DNA of 64,000 nucleotides, taken from assembly GCF_000210295.1 (NCBI RefSeq), contig NC_026738.1, forward strand, positions 62,001 to 126,000, in the 5' to 3' direction. The stretch comes from Trypanosoma brucei gambiense DAL972. Lineage: Eukaryota; Euglenozoa; Kinetoplastea; Trypanosomatida; Trypanosomatidae. Positions 12,312 through 23,478 of the stretch are shown here, in pieces. The first letter of the stretch is position 1; each line of letters starts with the position of its first letter. The position numbers and the translations under genes are program-made. A model generated the notes under the pieces. The model did no database searches and was not told the DNA's origin. It saw only the letters and a list, made by a program, of their open reading frames with translations.

Positions 12312-13775
12312 ATGCCACGAAGATTTGCCTTTGCACGCTCAGCAACCCTGTGCGTTTTCATACTGTTGTCTCTCCTCACGGAGGCATTCCCTGAGTATGT
12401 AGGTGGGAAGATTGGACAAACACCACCCAGTGATTTCCCTCCAGGAAACGTTAGGTTCGGCATAGACGATGCGGCAATCGCCCCGGTGGTGCCCCTAATC
12501 CTCAAAACACTGAAGAGCTTCATTGGAAGTGTCACAGTCCCTGAGCAAAGGTTACACGGAGTGAGTTTGGAAACGATGCAAGTACAAGACATAAACATTG
12601 GAAATATGTCGCTACACATGAATAGTACGAACAGGGTTGATGTATCGGTATGGAATATGACGGCTAATGTCCCAGAAACCAACTTCAGCTACAATCTGGT
12701 GTTTGTGTCGTGCAGTGGAACGGCGAAAACCGATGTTCGCAATGCCAACGTGTCGTTTGCAATGCGTTTGTCCATCGGAGTGGGTGGCATCCTCGATGTA
12801 TCGGTGGAGGACATGGCAATCCAACTTTTAGACCTGGTCATTACACCTTCACTGAATGGTTGGTGCAAGTCTATGGATTTTGTTGTTGGGACCCTTATGA
12901 ATATTTTTAAGCGAAGCATAGCGGATTATCTGCAGCAGTATGTGCCGGCTATGGTCCAGCCGATCGTAAGAGCAAAGACGGTGGACATACTTCAGAAACT
13001 GCCCATCTCATTTGTGAGCCCTCCAAACATCACGGACGGACGGATGGAAGTTACGCTGGCCATTCACTCTGAAATACCAATAAACCGAACGACAAAGGCG
13101 GGGATGTTTACCGAAATTGGGGGCCCGCTCCCCGAGCGGGACATTTCCATGATCTGTTCCTTTGCAGCTGCAAATAATGTACTGCGTCTTCTTCATTTAT
13201 TCGGTAATCAGAGTCTTCTGAATATGGCAATTCCCATTCCAGGAATATACAATTCCTCTCTCGTGGAGTCGATATACCCCGATGTGGTCGAACTTTGTCC
13301 CAACTGTCCTTTAAAGTTTGTCACTGGATGGACGGCAGCGCCGTGGCTTGAGCCCGTAAGCGACAAAGCGTTTATCACAAATGCCGAAGGCCCTACCCTT
13401 TCCATGGATATGGTAATGGATGACAACACGTCGGTAACTGTGCTTGGTGCTCATCTAAACGCGACCGCCAACGTGACTCATCTTTCTACCGACAACAGTG
13501 GCCGTGTCACCATAAAGTTGGCCTCCGTGAATGCTGCGGTGGCACTATATGCTCCGTTGGGGCGAAAAATAAATTCAACATCACTCAATACAGATGTTCA
13601 GGTCTTATTGAATGAGATCGTGGTGCCGTTTGTTAATGCGCAAACGGGAGGATTCGCACTTCCGTTCGATGTAACAGATCTTTTGCTGAAGGTGTCAAAT
13701 GCCGCCATCAGTGTGGGACTTAATGCGATGGAAGCATATCCGCTTATCGGCTCATGCATTGATCGTATATGGTGA
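12312..13775 (+). CDS. Secreted BPI/LBP/CETP-family lipid-binding-like protein
   Basis: The 487-residue product resembles the bactericidal/permeability-increasing protein and LPS-binding protein superfamily, secreted two-barrel proteins that bind lipids. A hydrophobic signal segment occupies residues 1 to about 26. The mature protein begins with the amphipathic, glycine- and proline-containing pattern typical of these barrels. C134 and C185 lie in the N-terminal half at a spacing like the single conserved disulfide of BPI. Several N-glycosylation sequons are visible (N98, N104, N115, N124, N146). There is no C-terminal transmembrane segment or obvious GPI signal. The ATG at 12312 is chosen because a pyrimidine tract ending in AG (12247-12262) forms a plausible trans-splice acceptor 49 bases upstream; the frame extends to a TTG at 12270 that should not be used. 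It stands alone on the + strand between two leftward units. Function in trypanosomes is not established; the family call is moderately secure. Confidence 0.72.
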   Translation: MPRRFAFARSATLCVFILLSLLTEAFPEYVGGKIGQTPPSDFPPGNVRFGIDDAAIAPVVPLILKTLKSFIGSVTVPEQRLHGVSLETMQVQDINIGNMSLHMNSTNRVDVSVWNMTANVPETNFSYNLVFVSCSGTAKTDVRNANVSFAMRLSIGVGGILDVSVEDMAIQLLDLVITPSLNGWCKSMDFVVGTLMNIFKRSIADYLQQYVPAMVQPIVRAKTVDILQKLPISFVSPPNITDGRMEVTLAIHSEIPINRTTKAGMFTEIGGPLPERDISMICSFAAANNVLRLLHLFGNQSLLNMAIPIPGIYNSSLVESIYPDVVELCPNCPLKFVTGWTAAPWLEPVSDKAFITNAEGPTLSMDMVMDDNTSVTVLGAHLNATANVTHLSTDNSGRVTIKLASVNAAVALYAPLGRKINSTSLNTDVQVLLNEIVVPFVNAQTGGFALPFDVTDLLLKVSNAAISVGLNAMEAYPLIGSCIDRIW

Positions 13776-16237
13776 ATGGTTCGTTTTGTGAAATCGTATC
13801 CTTTTGGGCGAAAGAATAGCCAAGGTTGTTTACTTACCAGTGAAGGGTCAGTTATACGTGGTGTATGTGCTCATTTACTTTTATCGATCGTTTTTTGTTG
13901 TTGTTCGTTCGTTTTAATTTGTTGATTTCATTTCTAAGGGAATGTTGTTTTGCGAGGTCCAACCACAATTATGGTTACTATGCTTTTTAAATAAAGTTAT
14001 CGGGGTACGCATACATACATACATGTGCGTGCGTGTGCAAAAATGGTCCTTCCCTTGGGGAAAATATCACAGGGTGCATCAGCTTCCTACGAAGGGAGGG
14101 GCACCGTCCTCGCAGGCACGTGATTTGGGTACTATGCTTGGTTTAAGGGGGAAGATATGTGAAAGCGCGCTTGTACATATGTCTGTATGTTTAATAGCTC
14201 AGCGGAGGTCAGGAGGGAGGTTGTTGGTTGCCTTTTAAACGTAACGATAGGAAATGAAATGCAAGGTGCACCACCCATGGGCACGGAACTCACATTCAGC
14301 AGGTTTCTTCCGACCTCCGTGTTTGTTGTCTTGTGCGCGCATGATTCCTGCAATCATATGCGCACGGTGCCCACATCTCTGTCAGAACTGTCTTGTGACT
14401 TTCTCACACCCTATACGTCGCAGGTGTGTCCCATTAAGTGAAGTTTCTTTATTTTTTTTTTAAAAAAGCTAAAAGTACGTTGAGATGGCAGTTACCCTCA
14501 TGTATCGGCAGCAAATGCCTCAGATGTCGACGGCCACCATCACCGCGGCCACTGAGGGAGGCATTATCGGCTACGGCACCCATCAGAGCCAAGACGGAGA
14601 TGTGTGTGACCACCTCTGGGGTCCCTGAAGCTCTGAAAAGCGGGAAATAAAGGGCCTCCATGGGCTGAAGGGTGACAATTGCCTCAATTTTGAGTTGCAG
14701 CAACTGCACAGAAATATCACAGTGCCGCGGGCGTCTGTTGGAAGCCAAGCGAACGACGGTGACAAGGGCCCACAAATGGGGAAACGGTGGCGCCCACTCC
14801 CGTGTTTATGCCAACAACAGCGACAGCAGCAGCAGCAACTGTAGCGCCGTTATTGCTGACGAGTGGCGGACGTAACGAAAGTTACCTTTCACTTTAACAA
14901 GGGTGAAGGCGATTCATTAGAGCTTAGCTGCCGGTTTTGAACACGAGGAAAATGTGTAGTTGGACCGACTGAACGGGTAAAGGGGCGACTGCGCTGTGTT
15001 AAGCACCTGAGGACCATTGTCTGTTTAAGGGCGTGGAGCCGTGTTCGGGAGCGCCGGGTGTGGCTATCTTAGTGGGAGTTTTCAAAAAAAAAAAAAAAAG
15101 AAGAGCGTTGGTCTTGTGAAGATAGCGGGCCATGTAGAGTGCGATTTGAACGGCGAGCGCGGTGGGGAAATCGGTAGCAACTGCAAACCACGCGCGGAGC
15201 CACGTTTTGCGCCCTGTGGACCCGCCCGCAATTAAGGCAGTAGCGAACGGACACGCGGAGTTACGCCTGGCACGCAAATGAGTTGTGCGGCACAAGCCTC
15301 ATGAGCTGAAGCGGAGCCCCACAGAAAGAAAATGGGAGCTCAAGGAATGAGAAGTGACCGCATCGGCGCGCAACGGAACTGCTTGAGGCACCGGTGGAGA
15401 ATTCCCTTTTCAGACATTACCCCCGCGGGTTTTGCTGTGGAGGTGGAAGCGAGACGCTATTCAAAGAGGGCCGCTGCCGCCATCGGCTGCAGCACCCCCT
15501 CGTCCGTATTGAAAATGGGAACGGTGGAATCGTTTCCCAAAATGGGGTGAGCAAACTCAAGTAATTTCTTTTGTGCACCACGGCTAAAAAAAAACAAAAA
15601 ATGTGGGAATAGCGCAGCTTGCGTTCTGCAGACGAAGCCTCGGTAGAATTCGCCTTTGCCGCTACACTCGGAACACGCCCAACGTAGCGGCTAGAAAGGA
15701 TAGGCCGGGGTGCAATTCACCTCTTGTCTCGTTGCAAACGCAAATTTTATGCATCCACCGAACGATTTTCCCATCTGCCAGAGTTGAGAAGGCAGCAGGC
15801 CCCCGTCCCTTCCTCGACTAAGCCAACATAAGGGCAGTATGGAATGTTACCCCTCTTGTGACGCGTTGGGACTGGCAATTCCATAAATTCCTTTTTCCCT
15901 CACCACACGAAGTAGTTCGCAACTTTTGGACCAGTAGGGTGTAATGCATTTGGGTCGCTTCCGCACCATGGATATTCGGGAAGCGCAGCTATGAACAGTT
16001 TTGCTGCGGCGCAAGTGCGGATGTCGCTCTGTAACGACGCACGACCCCAACCCACCATAAATATCAAAACCCCGTCGATCGACAACCCCAAAGTTCTCAA
16101 CATTAGGTATGAGCAACTTCCCTCAATCACCGAACGCGACAGCATCACGAGATGGAAACGTTTCGTTGTGGCACGTCTCCTTCCTTTTTGACAATTACCA
16201 AGCAACCAAACGGCCAAATGCAAGGGATAAATCGACA
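13776..16237. other. Convergent intergenic region, left part
   Basis: This is downstream of the BPI-like gene and downstream, on the other strand, of the left ISG75 array. The first few hundred bases are presumably the 3' UTR. A 108-codon leftward frame (14449-14775) ends at a T-rich run and overlaps rightward frames; I do not recognise it. A 16-base A run lies near 15082. I see no supported gene. Confidence 0.5.
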
Positions 16238-16609
16238 ACGGTTGTTGAGTGTGTCTGCCGTTATTGTTGTTATCTTTTTTGTTCCGACCTTGCACTGAAT
16301 TGAGTTGTGTGGCAAAGCTCCCTCCGGCACTCTCCTGCACATTTGCGGCTCCTAAGACTTAGAAGCCCCATTAAGGGAAGGGGAAAACTCCAGACACTGT
16401 TCAGCGGAAATGAAGGCGCTCCTCTTCCTTTCATCGAGGTGTGATTGAGGAAAATATTGGTTTCAGGAGTTATAACTTTCTGGTGGGTTTAAAAACTGCA
16501 CCATTTTCCCAGTGATGTCAATGCTACACTTTCCAGAGAGTATCAACTCCCGCCCCATCTAAAGGAGAAAAGAAAAAAGAAGGGCACAAGCGCCTCCGTT
16601 GCGTTTGTG
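16238..16609. repeat. Outer inverted repeat, left copy (372 bp)
   Basis: Read on the opposite strand, this stretch is nearly identical to 47244-47614. By eye I see about two differences, one of them a T-run length change, over some 370 bases. Flanking sequence diverges abruptly at both ends. It carries no long open frame. Its two copies enclose both ISG75 arrays. It may be a fragment of a mobile element or a remnant of the inversion or duplication that made the locus. Confidence 0.85.
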
Positions 16610-16629
16610 ATGGTGTGTAAAACTCCAGG

Positions 16630-17830
16630 ATTCTCCTTTATTAACTGATGGGGAGTCGATTCAAATTCATTAATTCCTCATTTTCGCTAACGTATCGGAA
16701 CCCCACCCGAATATTCTCAGGTAACTTCACTTGGGAGAGGAATGACTTTAGATCAAACAATGCCACCGACTGGTCATGGAGAGTAATTATCAACTGGGAA
16801 AAGTGACCCGATGGGAGATATGCCTCATAATCATCCCTGCTCTTTTTAGCCTTTGGTCATGCAATAAATCAACGCCTTCTTCCAATTCTGTTTTTCCTCC
16901 ATCACAAATAATGGCACACAACCCATCCTGTCGTATGTCTCTCTGAAACTGTGCCAATGATACGCGGCTGCTTGATTATTTGGGCATCCTTTTCTACAAT
17001 GGGCAATTCAGATTTCCTTCTTTGATACTTTCTCTCTTTCTTTATTTCTGCATCATCTGTGCTATTCTTAATGCTTCAACCCTCATCAAATCGCTTACTC
17101 GCTGCTTGCATCATTCTCTGTCAAATCCACGGAAGGAAAGTCATTCCCACATTCATTTCCTATTAGAGAGGCAAAGTATTTTCTTTTCCTCCTCTTCCCG
17201 TGAGGTCACCTTCATTTCCCTTGTGAGTGTCAAGGAATGTTGTGCCCTTAATAATTTGGAAAGGTATTCCTTGTTATAAGTCCCGTCTTCCCTCACACTG
17301 ACGCTGCACATTCCTTCCAATTATATCTTACATCAAAAACACTCAAAGAATCGACTTGCTGACGGCACCTGTCACACATCTGAGATACCGCACTGTGCCT
17401 CGTGGAAGTTCTATTGTGTAGATGTGCTTTCCCAATTCTATTAATAATATGTTGTCAATGTCGTGTTCCATTGCAACTACTTCCGCTGCATGTGTCAGCA
17501 GTGCTCTTCTCTTTATGGGATGTTCTATCATTACGTATGGTCTTTTCAGTATGGTATCACTTTTCCCCTTTGTGGTAATGGCTGTGATTTTTCCTCTTTC
17601 CTCCAGAGGTTCCTCCCTATGACTTTTCTCACACTGGCAATATCCTTTTTCAATTGATATTTACGCATCGTGCGACTCTGTGGGTATCGCTTTTGAATTT
17701 CTTTGGAAGGTTCCCTCCAAAAAAAATCCACTATTGAGGCTTGCTTTTCGTGTGAGTGTGGTATAACTTTTTTTTCTTTTTTTGGAGCTGTGTAATTTCT
17801 TTTTGCCATCGCATGGCTGGGTGTAATTCA
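16630..17830 (-). pseudogene. Decayed coding sequence, possibly reverse-transcriptase-derived
   Basis: On the - strand several short frames look like broken pieces of real protein rather than noise. Near 16640-16800 a frame contains VALFDLKSFLSQVKLPENIR followed by a leucine/arginine/proline box. Near 17350-17480 another contains HDIDNILLIELGKHIYTI and then ELPRGTV. An LPxG box and an FDLxS motif recall reverse transcriptases of DIRS/VIPER-type trypanosomatid elements. The order of the pieces does not match one intact element, so this would be a rearranged remnant or two remnants. The fragment abuts the outer inverted repeat. Family assignment is a guess from motif memory; the decayed-coding character is somewhat firmer. 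Confidence 0.3.
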
Positions 17831-18929
17831 TTCCATTGATATTGCAACTGGATACCACTCTGGACGGAACTTTCTGCAAGATATTATCGAATCCCCATTA
17901 CAACATTTGTTGTGTCTGTTTGATGGGTTTACCTGTTACCGTATTGTAAAGACGGACCCAAAAACAAAATCCGCGTCGGTGTGTCCAATAGAAATGATGG
18001 AAGAGCTCTCCTGTACTGAAATGGCAATGCTTTTTGCGAGTCGTAAACTTACAACAACAAATAGAAGTGCAGTTACATCCTATGCTGGCATGCGGTAATG
18101 ATTTTCTCACGATACATAAAAACTCCACAAGATGAATTCCTATTGCTCACATGTTTTAGTCCTCAGCCACACTCACTTTGCTATTCTGCGGGCTCCTGAA
18201 ACCAATGCCATGATGTACGGATGGCTTTGTGTGTGGGAACTGCAATAATAATTATCATTATTATAACTCCTTTCACCAATGAGTTTACTATTTGTTGTAA
18301 AAGTGCTCTTGGTATCACTCCATTATTCTTTTTTTTAATCGCCAGCTGCTGAAGACCTGTTGTATTTTTTTTTGGTTAATGTATGGTTTTATTCTCCACC
18401 CCTTTTAGGTGAATTCCTCCTGCACAGTTTATACCTTCCCATTGTAAAATGTTTCTCAAGGTGTTTCCTTTGTGAAGCTTCGGTTATGCTATAATTAAGG
18501 GCCACTCAACTCCCTGCTTAAGGGACCTGTTGTTGCATTTATTCCCCTTTAATTGCTGCAAATTTGTTTATTTAACAGGTTGTACTGCAAACCTTCACTT
18601 GACCATATGTGTAACATCGTGTCTCGTTGCTTTGTAAAAATTCAAAAAGAACACATCAGGTGATATTCTTCTGTTCTTACTTCGTAAATTCACATCTCTT
18701 CCCGCCAGTTCGGAAACTCCCACTCAAACTCACCACTCTGTGAAGATTTGTAGTTTCCGTTAGTGATGGACGTACTGAAGTGGACATGTTTGGCACTTTA
18801 AAACTTACTTTCGAAGTTTACACTTTCTTGCAGACAGCATCAGTCCGAGAGCAAAATGATAGTTAAACATCATCACAAAACGTAAATCCAAACTCCCATT
18901 GACGAGAGCCTTTAAAATAAATACAAAAA
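17831..18929. other. AT-rich intergenic sequence beyond the left ISG75 array
   Basis: The stretch is unique within the window, T/A-rich, and holds only short overlapping frames on both strands (for example near 17898-18128). I see no supported gene. It ends where homology with the right arm of the ISG75 palindrome begins. Confidence 0.45.
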
Positions 18930-19157
18930 TGTTCACCCTGCACGTTACGCCCGAAAGTACCTTATAAAAATAACATTAAGCAAGCATCAACAATTTGAAT
19001 GGAGCCACAAGGATAATTAATGGCGTATAATATTTCCACGAAACCTTGCGTGGAAACCGTTAAATTGCATCAAGCACCTAATTTCAATTCCAGTTCCAAA
19101 ATCATACACACAAATGCCTATATCTGTTCCTTCGTGTTCGGGCACCTGTGATAGTGT

Positions 19158-20726
19158 TTAAATATCACTGTCGAAACCTGCTGCGGTCTTCGTATTTTTG
19201 CTTTTAGCATTAGCTTCCCCTATACTTATATCATCCTTCACCTCAGCCTTCCTACGGCCCCTAATAACAAAGAACACAAGCAACCCAAGCAACAGCAAAA
19301 GCAAAGGAATTAAAAATATTAACACTTTCGTTGTCCCAATCCAGCCACTCTTGGCCTCGCTGCCCTCATCATCATGGTCAGCATTTACGTCGTCCTCTTC
19401 ACCACTTTCTTTCGACTCCTCTTTCAATTCCTCCGCCAATTTTTCTACATCCTTCTTCAGTTTCTCTTCAGATTCCTCGGCGCCCTCCTTGTCCCACCGC
19501 GCAACTTCTGCATCTTCGGTGGCTTTGATGCGCTCCTCCTCCGCTTCCTCAAATGCCTTTCTCGAATCTTTTGCCTGCTTTTCTGCAGCCTTTTCAGTTG
19601 CCTCAGCTTTCTCAACAGCCTCCAGCAACATCTTTTTCTTTTCTTCACTCACCGGCTGACCCGCCTCCTTTGCCTTCTCAGCCTTCTCAGCTTCCAAGCG
19701 CCTGGCCTCCGCCTGTTCCTCAGCAGCCACTCGTCTCGCCTCAGCCTCCTCCAAAGCCTTTCTCGCTTCCTCAGCAGCCTTCTCAGCAGCCTGGCGTTTC
19801 GCCTCCTCCTCCGCCGCCCGCGCCTCTGCTGCTTTTTTCCATTCCAGATACTGTGCAAGAGACTCCCTTCCAATCTGTTGAAATCTCTGAGCATAGTGAG
19901 TCACCCCCAAGGAATTGCGGACTAGAGTTTCAAGTTTGAGTATCGCATACCTTGCTGCATCGTAGTCCCACCGCCAACTTTCAAGCAGCGTGCATGGTTT
20001 ATCGGAGGAGGACGCACTTCTTGACGAATGGCCGCTGCTGCACTCAACAGCATCCCTTGCATCAGCCTTGGGCTTTGCTCGATTCCATGCCTCGACTGCC
20101 CCCTCCATGTTGGAGAAGGTCACATCAGTTTTTGCAGCCGGAATAGACTTGTACTCGCAATATATAGCGTATGCGCGAGCGTCATCATGTCCAAAATTTC
20201 GATGATAGTCATGTTTATACGCACTGGGATCGCAGTTTGCGTTAGCCATATGGTCAAACGAATCACGGATTGCTTCCTTGTTTATACAGTGCCATTTTAG
20301 CAACTCCTTGAGAACTTTGCTCGAGTTCGCTGCAGCCCTCTTCGCCTTCTCCCATGTCTCCTCAACGCTCCTTTTCGTTCGGTTCGCTACACGTTGGACA
20401 CCACGCATCTGATCCAACATCTTTTGTCCCAGCGCCGCCTTCATATCACCATGCTCTGACACTTTCTGAAAAATTTCTCTCGCGACCTTCAAATATTTCC
20501 AGGATTGCCTCTCTAGAAAGTCTGCTCTATCAGCAACACCGTCAAGCAACTTTTTCATGGTACACAGTGTCAACACAGCTTCACCATCAAGTTTCCGCCC
20601 ATTCATTGTTACATACTGCTTATATGCGACAGGTAAGTTGCTTGCCTTGGACACATCGAGCGCACATATGCCGCAGAGGAGAAATACTGTTGCAGTAGTG
20701 CGTAATGTAACAGGCATCGTTGACAT
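19158..20726 (-). CDS. ISG75: Invariant surface glycoprotein 75, type I N-terminus
   Basis: ISG75 is an abundant type I membrane protein of bloodstream trypanosomes. It cycles through the endosomal system, mediates suramin uptake, and is reported to bind IgG Fc. This 522-residue copy has a signal peptide (1 to about 25) and an ectodomain with six conserved cysteines, the first C55 and the last in a PCTLLE motif. A long Ala/Glu/Lys/Arg coiled coil covers about 297-440. A transmembrane helix sits at about 467-488, with a lysine-rich cytosolic tail of 34 residues. Its N-terminal head differs strongly from the two neighbours (SKASNLPVAYK after the signal peptide), and it alone has VARWDKEGAE in the coil. 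The tail ends GFDSDI, where others have GLDSDI. It is the last gene of the left array; the start is the first ATG after the conserved leader. Confidence 0.96.
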   Translation of the reverse strand: MSTMPVTLRTTATVFLLCGICALDVSKASNLPVAYKQYVTMNGRKLDGEAVLTLCTMKKLLDGVADRADFLERQSWKYLKVAREIFQKVSEHGDMKAALGQKMLDQMRGVQRVANRTKRSVEETWEKAKRAAANSSKVLKELLKWHCINKEAIRDSFDHMANANCDPSAYKHDYHRNFGHDDARAYAIYCEYKSIPAAKTDVTFSNMEGAVEAWNRAKPKADARDAVECSSGHSSRSASSSDKPCTLLESWRWDYDAARYAILKLETLVRNSLGVTHYAQRFQQIGRESLAQYLEWKKAAEARAAEEEAKRQAAEKAAEEARKALEEAEARRVAAEEQAEARRLEAEKAEKAKEAGQPVSEEKKKMLLEAVEKAEATEKAAEKQAKDSRKAFEEAEEERIKATEDAEVARWDKEGAEESEEKLKKDVEKLAEELKEESKESGEEDDVNADHDDEGSEAKSGWIGTTKVLIFLIPLLLLLLGLLVFFVIRGRRKAEVKDDISIGEANAKSKNTKTAAGFDSDI

Positions 20727-21316
20727 CCGTTAAAACTTATCTGTCACCCTCCTCTGATCACCACTTCCTCAGCTTGTCAGTCTCAACCTCACGTTACCTT
20801 GGCCGTAGAAATATGCAATCAACTACAGTCAAATATCCAAGAGAAAATAAGAAAGGTAAGGGAATCGATAGAAGCGACCAAAGAGTAAAAATATGCGCAA
20901 TTGAGCAAAGGAAAGAATATGCGTATCCAATAGCGGATTTGTTGCAGTTCACCCGAACATGGACAACCTCCACGGCAGTCTTTCATTACACCCTTCATAG
21001 TAGCGCAAGGAATGTATGAATACCCTTAACACATGAAATAAGCAATACGTATGAAAAAAGGCATCAGCACTGGTATCCGCAGCTACCAATGCGGCCCTAC
21101 CTCAAACCAGTAGTATGTGGGAAAAGGGTAATAACCTTGAGATAAGCTGCAAGGAACTGGTCAGACCGAAACATTACAAGCAACGGTATAAAAAGCAAGA
21201 AACGACAACATATAAAAAGCACCCTTATATCACTTATAGCAACCGATTCCAATTCCAAAATCATACACACAAATGCCTATACCTGTTCCTTCGTGTTCGG
21301 GCACCTGTGATAGTGT
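20727..21316 (-). promoter_or_regulatory. ISG75 intergenic spacer with trans-splicing and polyadenylation signals
   Basis: The 590-bp spacer recurs nearly unchanged between all ISG75 genes. On the coding strand it contains, before each ATG, a pyrimidine-rich stretch (CCCTTACCTTTCTTATTTTC) followed by a TAG that is a likely spliced-leader acceptor about 95 bases upstream of the start. The other end is the 3' UTR of the preceding gene. Upstream G/A-rich sequence right before the ATG is invariant. No Pol II promoter per gene is expected in this organism. Confidence 0.6.
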
Positions 21317-22888
21317 TTAAATATCACTGTCAAGACCTGCTGCGGTCTTCGTATTTTTGCTTTTAGCACCACCTTCCTCTATGTTTATATCATCCTTCAC
21401 CTCAGCCTTCCTACGGCCCCTAATAACAAAGAACACAAGCAACCCAAGCAACAGCAAAAGCAAAGGAATTAAAAATATTAACACTTTCGTTGTCCCAATC
21501 CAGCCACTCTTGGCCTCGCTGCCCCCATCGTCATGGTCAGCATTTACGTCGTCCTCTTCACCACTTTCTTTCGACTCCTCTTTCAATTCCTCCGCCAATT
21601 TTTCTACATCCTTCTTCAGTTTCTCTTCAGATTCCTCGGCGTCCTTCTTTTCCTCTTTTGCAGCCTCTGCATCTTCGGTGGCTTTGATGCGCTCCTCCTC
21701 CGCTTCCTCAAATGCCTTTCTCGAATCTTTTGCCTGCTTTTCTGCAGCCTTTTCAGTTGCCTCAGCTTCCTCAACAGCCTCCAGCAACATCTTTTTCTTT
21801 TCTTCACTCACCGGCTGACCCGCCTCCTTTGCCTTCTCAGCCTTCTCAGCTTCCAAGCGCCTGGCCTCCGCCTGTTCCTCAGCAGCCACTCGTCTCGCCT
21901 CAGCCTCCTCCAAAGCCTTTCTCGCTTCCTCAGCAGCCTTCTCAGCAGCCTGGCGTTTCGCCTCCTCCTCCGCCGCCCGCGCCTCTGCTGCTTTCCTTCT
22001 CTCCTCATGCTGTGCAAGAGACTCTTTGTAACCCTCTAGCACTTTCTTAGAGTAGTGAAAAACCCTTAGAGCTAGGGTCGCATCCTTCTCGACCTTCGAT
22101 ATTAAATGTGCCGTTACTCTGTAGTTCCAAAGCCAGTTCTCCAGCACTGTGCATGGTCGTCCAGCGGGAGCTGCTTGGTGAGCGGGTGCGCCTGCTCCAC
22201 ATATCATAACACGAGCGGAGTACGGTTTGGGTTTTACCTGGTTCCATATTTCGAGTGCCCTCTCCATGTTGGAGAACGTCGTTTGTGTAATGACACTGTC
22301 CACTACTTTGTAGTTGCATAAAATGCTGTATTTATGGGGATCAAGCCTCGAATGTTCATAGTAGTAGTCTCGCTTGTACGCGTTGGGTAAGCAGTTCTCA
22401 TTTCGACCGTAGCCAGGAAGGACGTCATGACTCGCCGTCCTGTCAACACAATGCCACGTCAGCACTTGGTCGAGAGCTGCGCTTGCATTTGCCGCCGCTG
22501 CCTTAGCCCGCTCTCCTGTGCCCCCCATGTACTTGATTATGCCATTGCCCAGCGATTTCATGTACTGTATTTCCCGAAGCTTATTTGAAGGGAATGATAA
22601 CTCCATTCCCTTGTCATCCGATATTTTACGAAAATTCGCATTCGCATTGTTGACATACATATACGCCTGCTGTTCAAACATGTCAACCCTGGAGTTCACG
22701 CCGTCAAGCATCTTCTTCATTTCGCACAGTGCCGTAGCCCCTTGTCCATCAAGTTGCCGAGCACCTGCTGTTACATATTGTTTTTGCGCAACAGAGAGCT
22801 CCTCCGCCCAAGTCACATCGAGCGCACATATGCCGCAGAGGAGAAATACTGTTGCAGTAGTCCGTAATGTAACAGGCATCGTTGACAT
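21317..22888 (-). CDS. ISG75: Invariant surface glycoprotein 75, type II N-terminus
   Basis: This is a 523-residue ISG75 with the same plan as its neighbours: signal peptide ending near A23-A28, six-cysteine head (C55, C147, C166, C191, C230, C246), coiled coil about 297-440, transmembrane helix 468-489 and basic cytosolic tail 490-523. The head is the type II version (VTAGARQLDGQG; MFEQQAYMYVNN). The predicted protein appears identical to that of 33980-35551 on the other arm. The acidic segment before the membrane reads HDDGGSE rather than HDDEGSE. The tail lysines are the known kind of ubiquitylation target that drives ISG turnover. Middle gene of the leftward array. Confidence 0.97.
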   Translation of the reverse strand: MSTMPVTLRTTATVFLLCGICALDVTWAEELSVAQKQYVTAGARQLDGQGATALCEMKKMLDGVNSRVDMFEQQAYMYVNNANANFRKISDDKGMELSFPSNKLREIQYMKSLGNGIIKYMGGTGERAKAAAANASAALDQVLTWHCVDRTASHDVLPGYGRNENCLPNAYKRDYYYEHSRLDPHKYSILCNYKVVDSVITQTTFSNMERALEIWNQVKPKPYSARVMICGAGAPAHQAAPAGRPCTVLENWLWNYRVTAHLISKVEKDATLALRVFHYSKKVLEGYKESLAQHEERRKAAEARAAEEEAKRQAAEKAAEEARKALEEAEARRVAAEEQAEARRLEAEKAEKAKEAGQPVSEEKKKMLLEAVEEAEATEKAAEKQAKDSRKAFEEAEEERIKATEDAEAAKEEKKDAEESEEKLKKDVEKLAEELKEESKESGEEDDVNADHDDGGSEAKSGWIGTTKVLIFLIPLLLLLLGLLVFFVIRGRRKAEVKDDINIEEGGAKSKNTKTAAGLDSDI

Positions 22889-23478
22889 CCGTTAAAACTT
22901 ATCTGTCACCCTCCTCTGATCACCACTTCCTCAGCTTGTCAGTCTCAACCTCACGTTACCTTGGCCGTAGAAATATGCAATCAACTACAGTCAAATATCC
23001 AAGAGAAAATAAGAAAGGTAAGGGAATCGATAGAAGCGACCAAAGGGTAAAAATATGCGCAATTGAGAAAAGGAAATAATATGCGTATCCAATAGCGGAT
23101 TTGTTGCAGTTCACCCGAACATGGACAACCTCCACGGCAGTCTTTCATTACACCCTTCATAGTAGCGCAAGGAATGTATGAATACCCTTAACACATGAAA
23201 TAAGCAATACGTATGAAAAAAGGCATCAGCACTGGTATCCGCAGCTACCAATGCGGCCCTACCTCAAACCGGTAGTATGTGGGAAAAGGGTAATAACCTT
23301 GAGATAAGCTGCAAGGAACTGGTCAGACCGAAACATTACAAGCAACGGTATAAAAAGCAAGAAACGACAACATATAAAAAGCACCCTTATATCACTTATA
23401 GCAACCGATTTCAATTCCAAAATCATACACACAAATGCCTATACCTGTACCTTCGTGTTCGGGCACCTGTGATAGTGT

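Noticed and set aside
19198..19659. 153-codon antisense frame opposite ISG75, repeated at the same place in every copy
   Set aside because: It is the mirror of the Glu/Ala/Lys-rich coiled coil, giving Ser/Phe-rich nonsense; it recurs only because the ISG75 genes are repeats.
19374..19925. 183-codon Leu/Phe-rich antisense frame
   Set aside because: Another frame shadow of the ISG75 coil; the starts are not preceded by splice signals on that strand.
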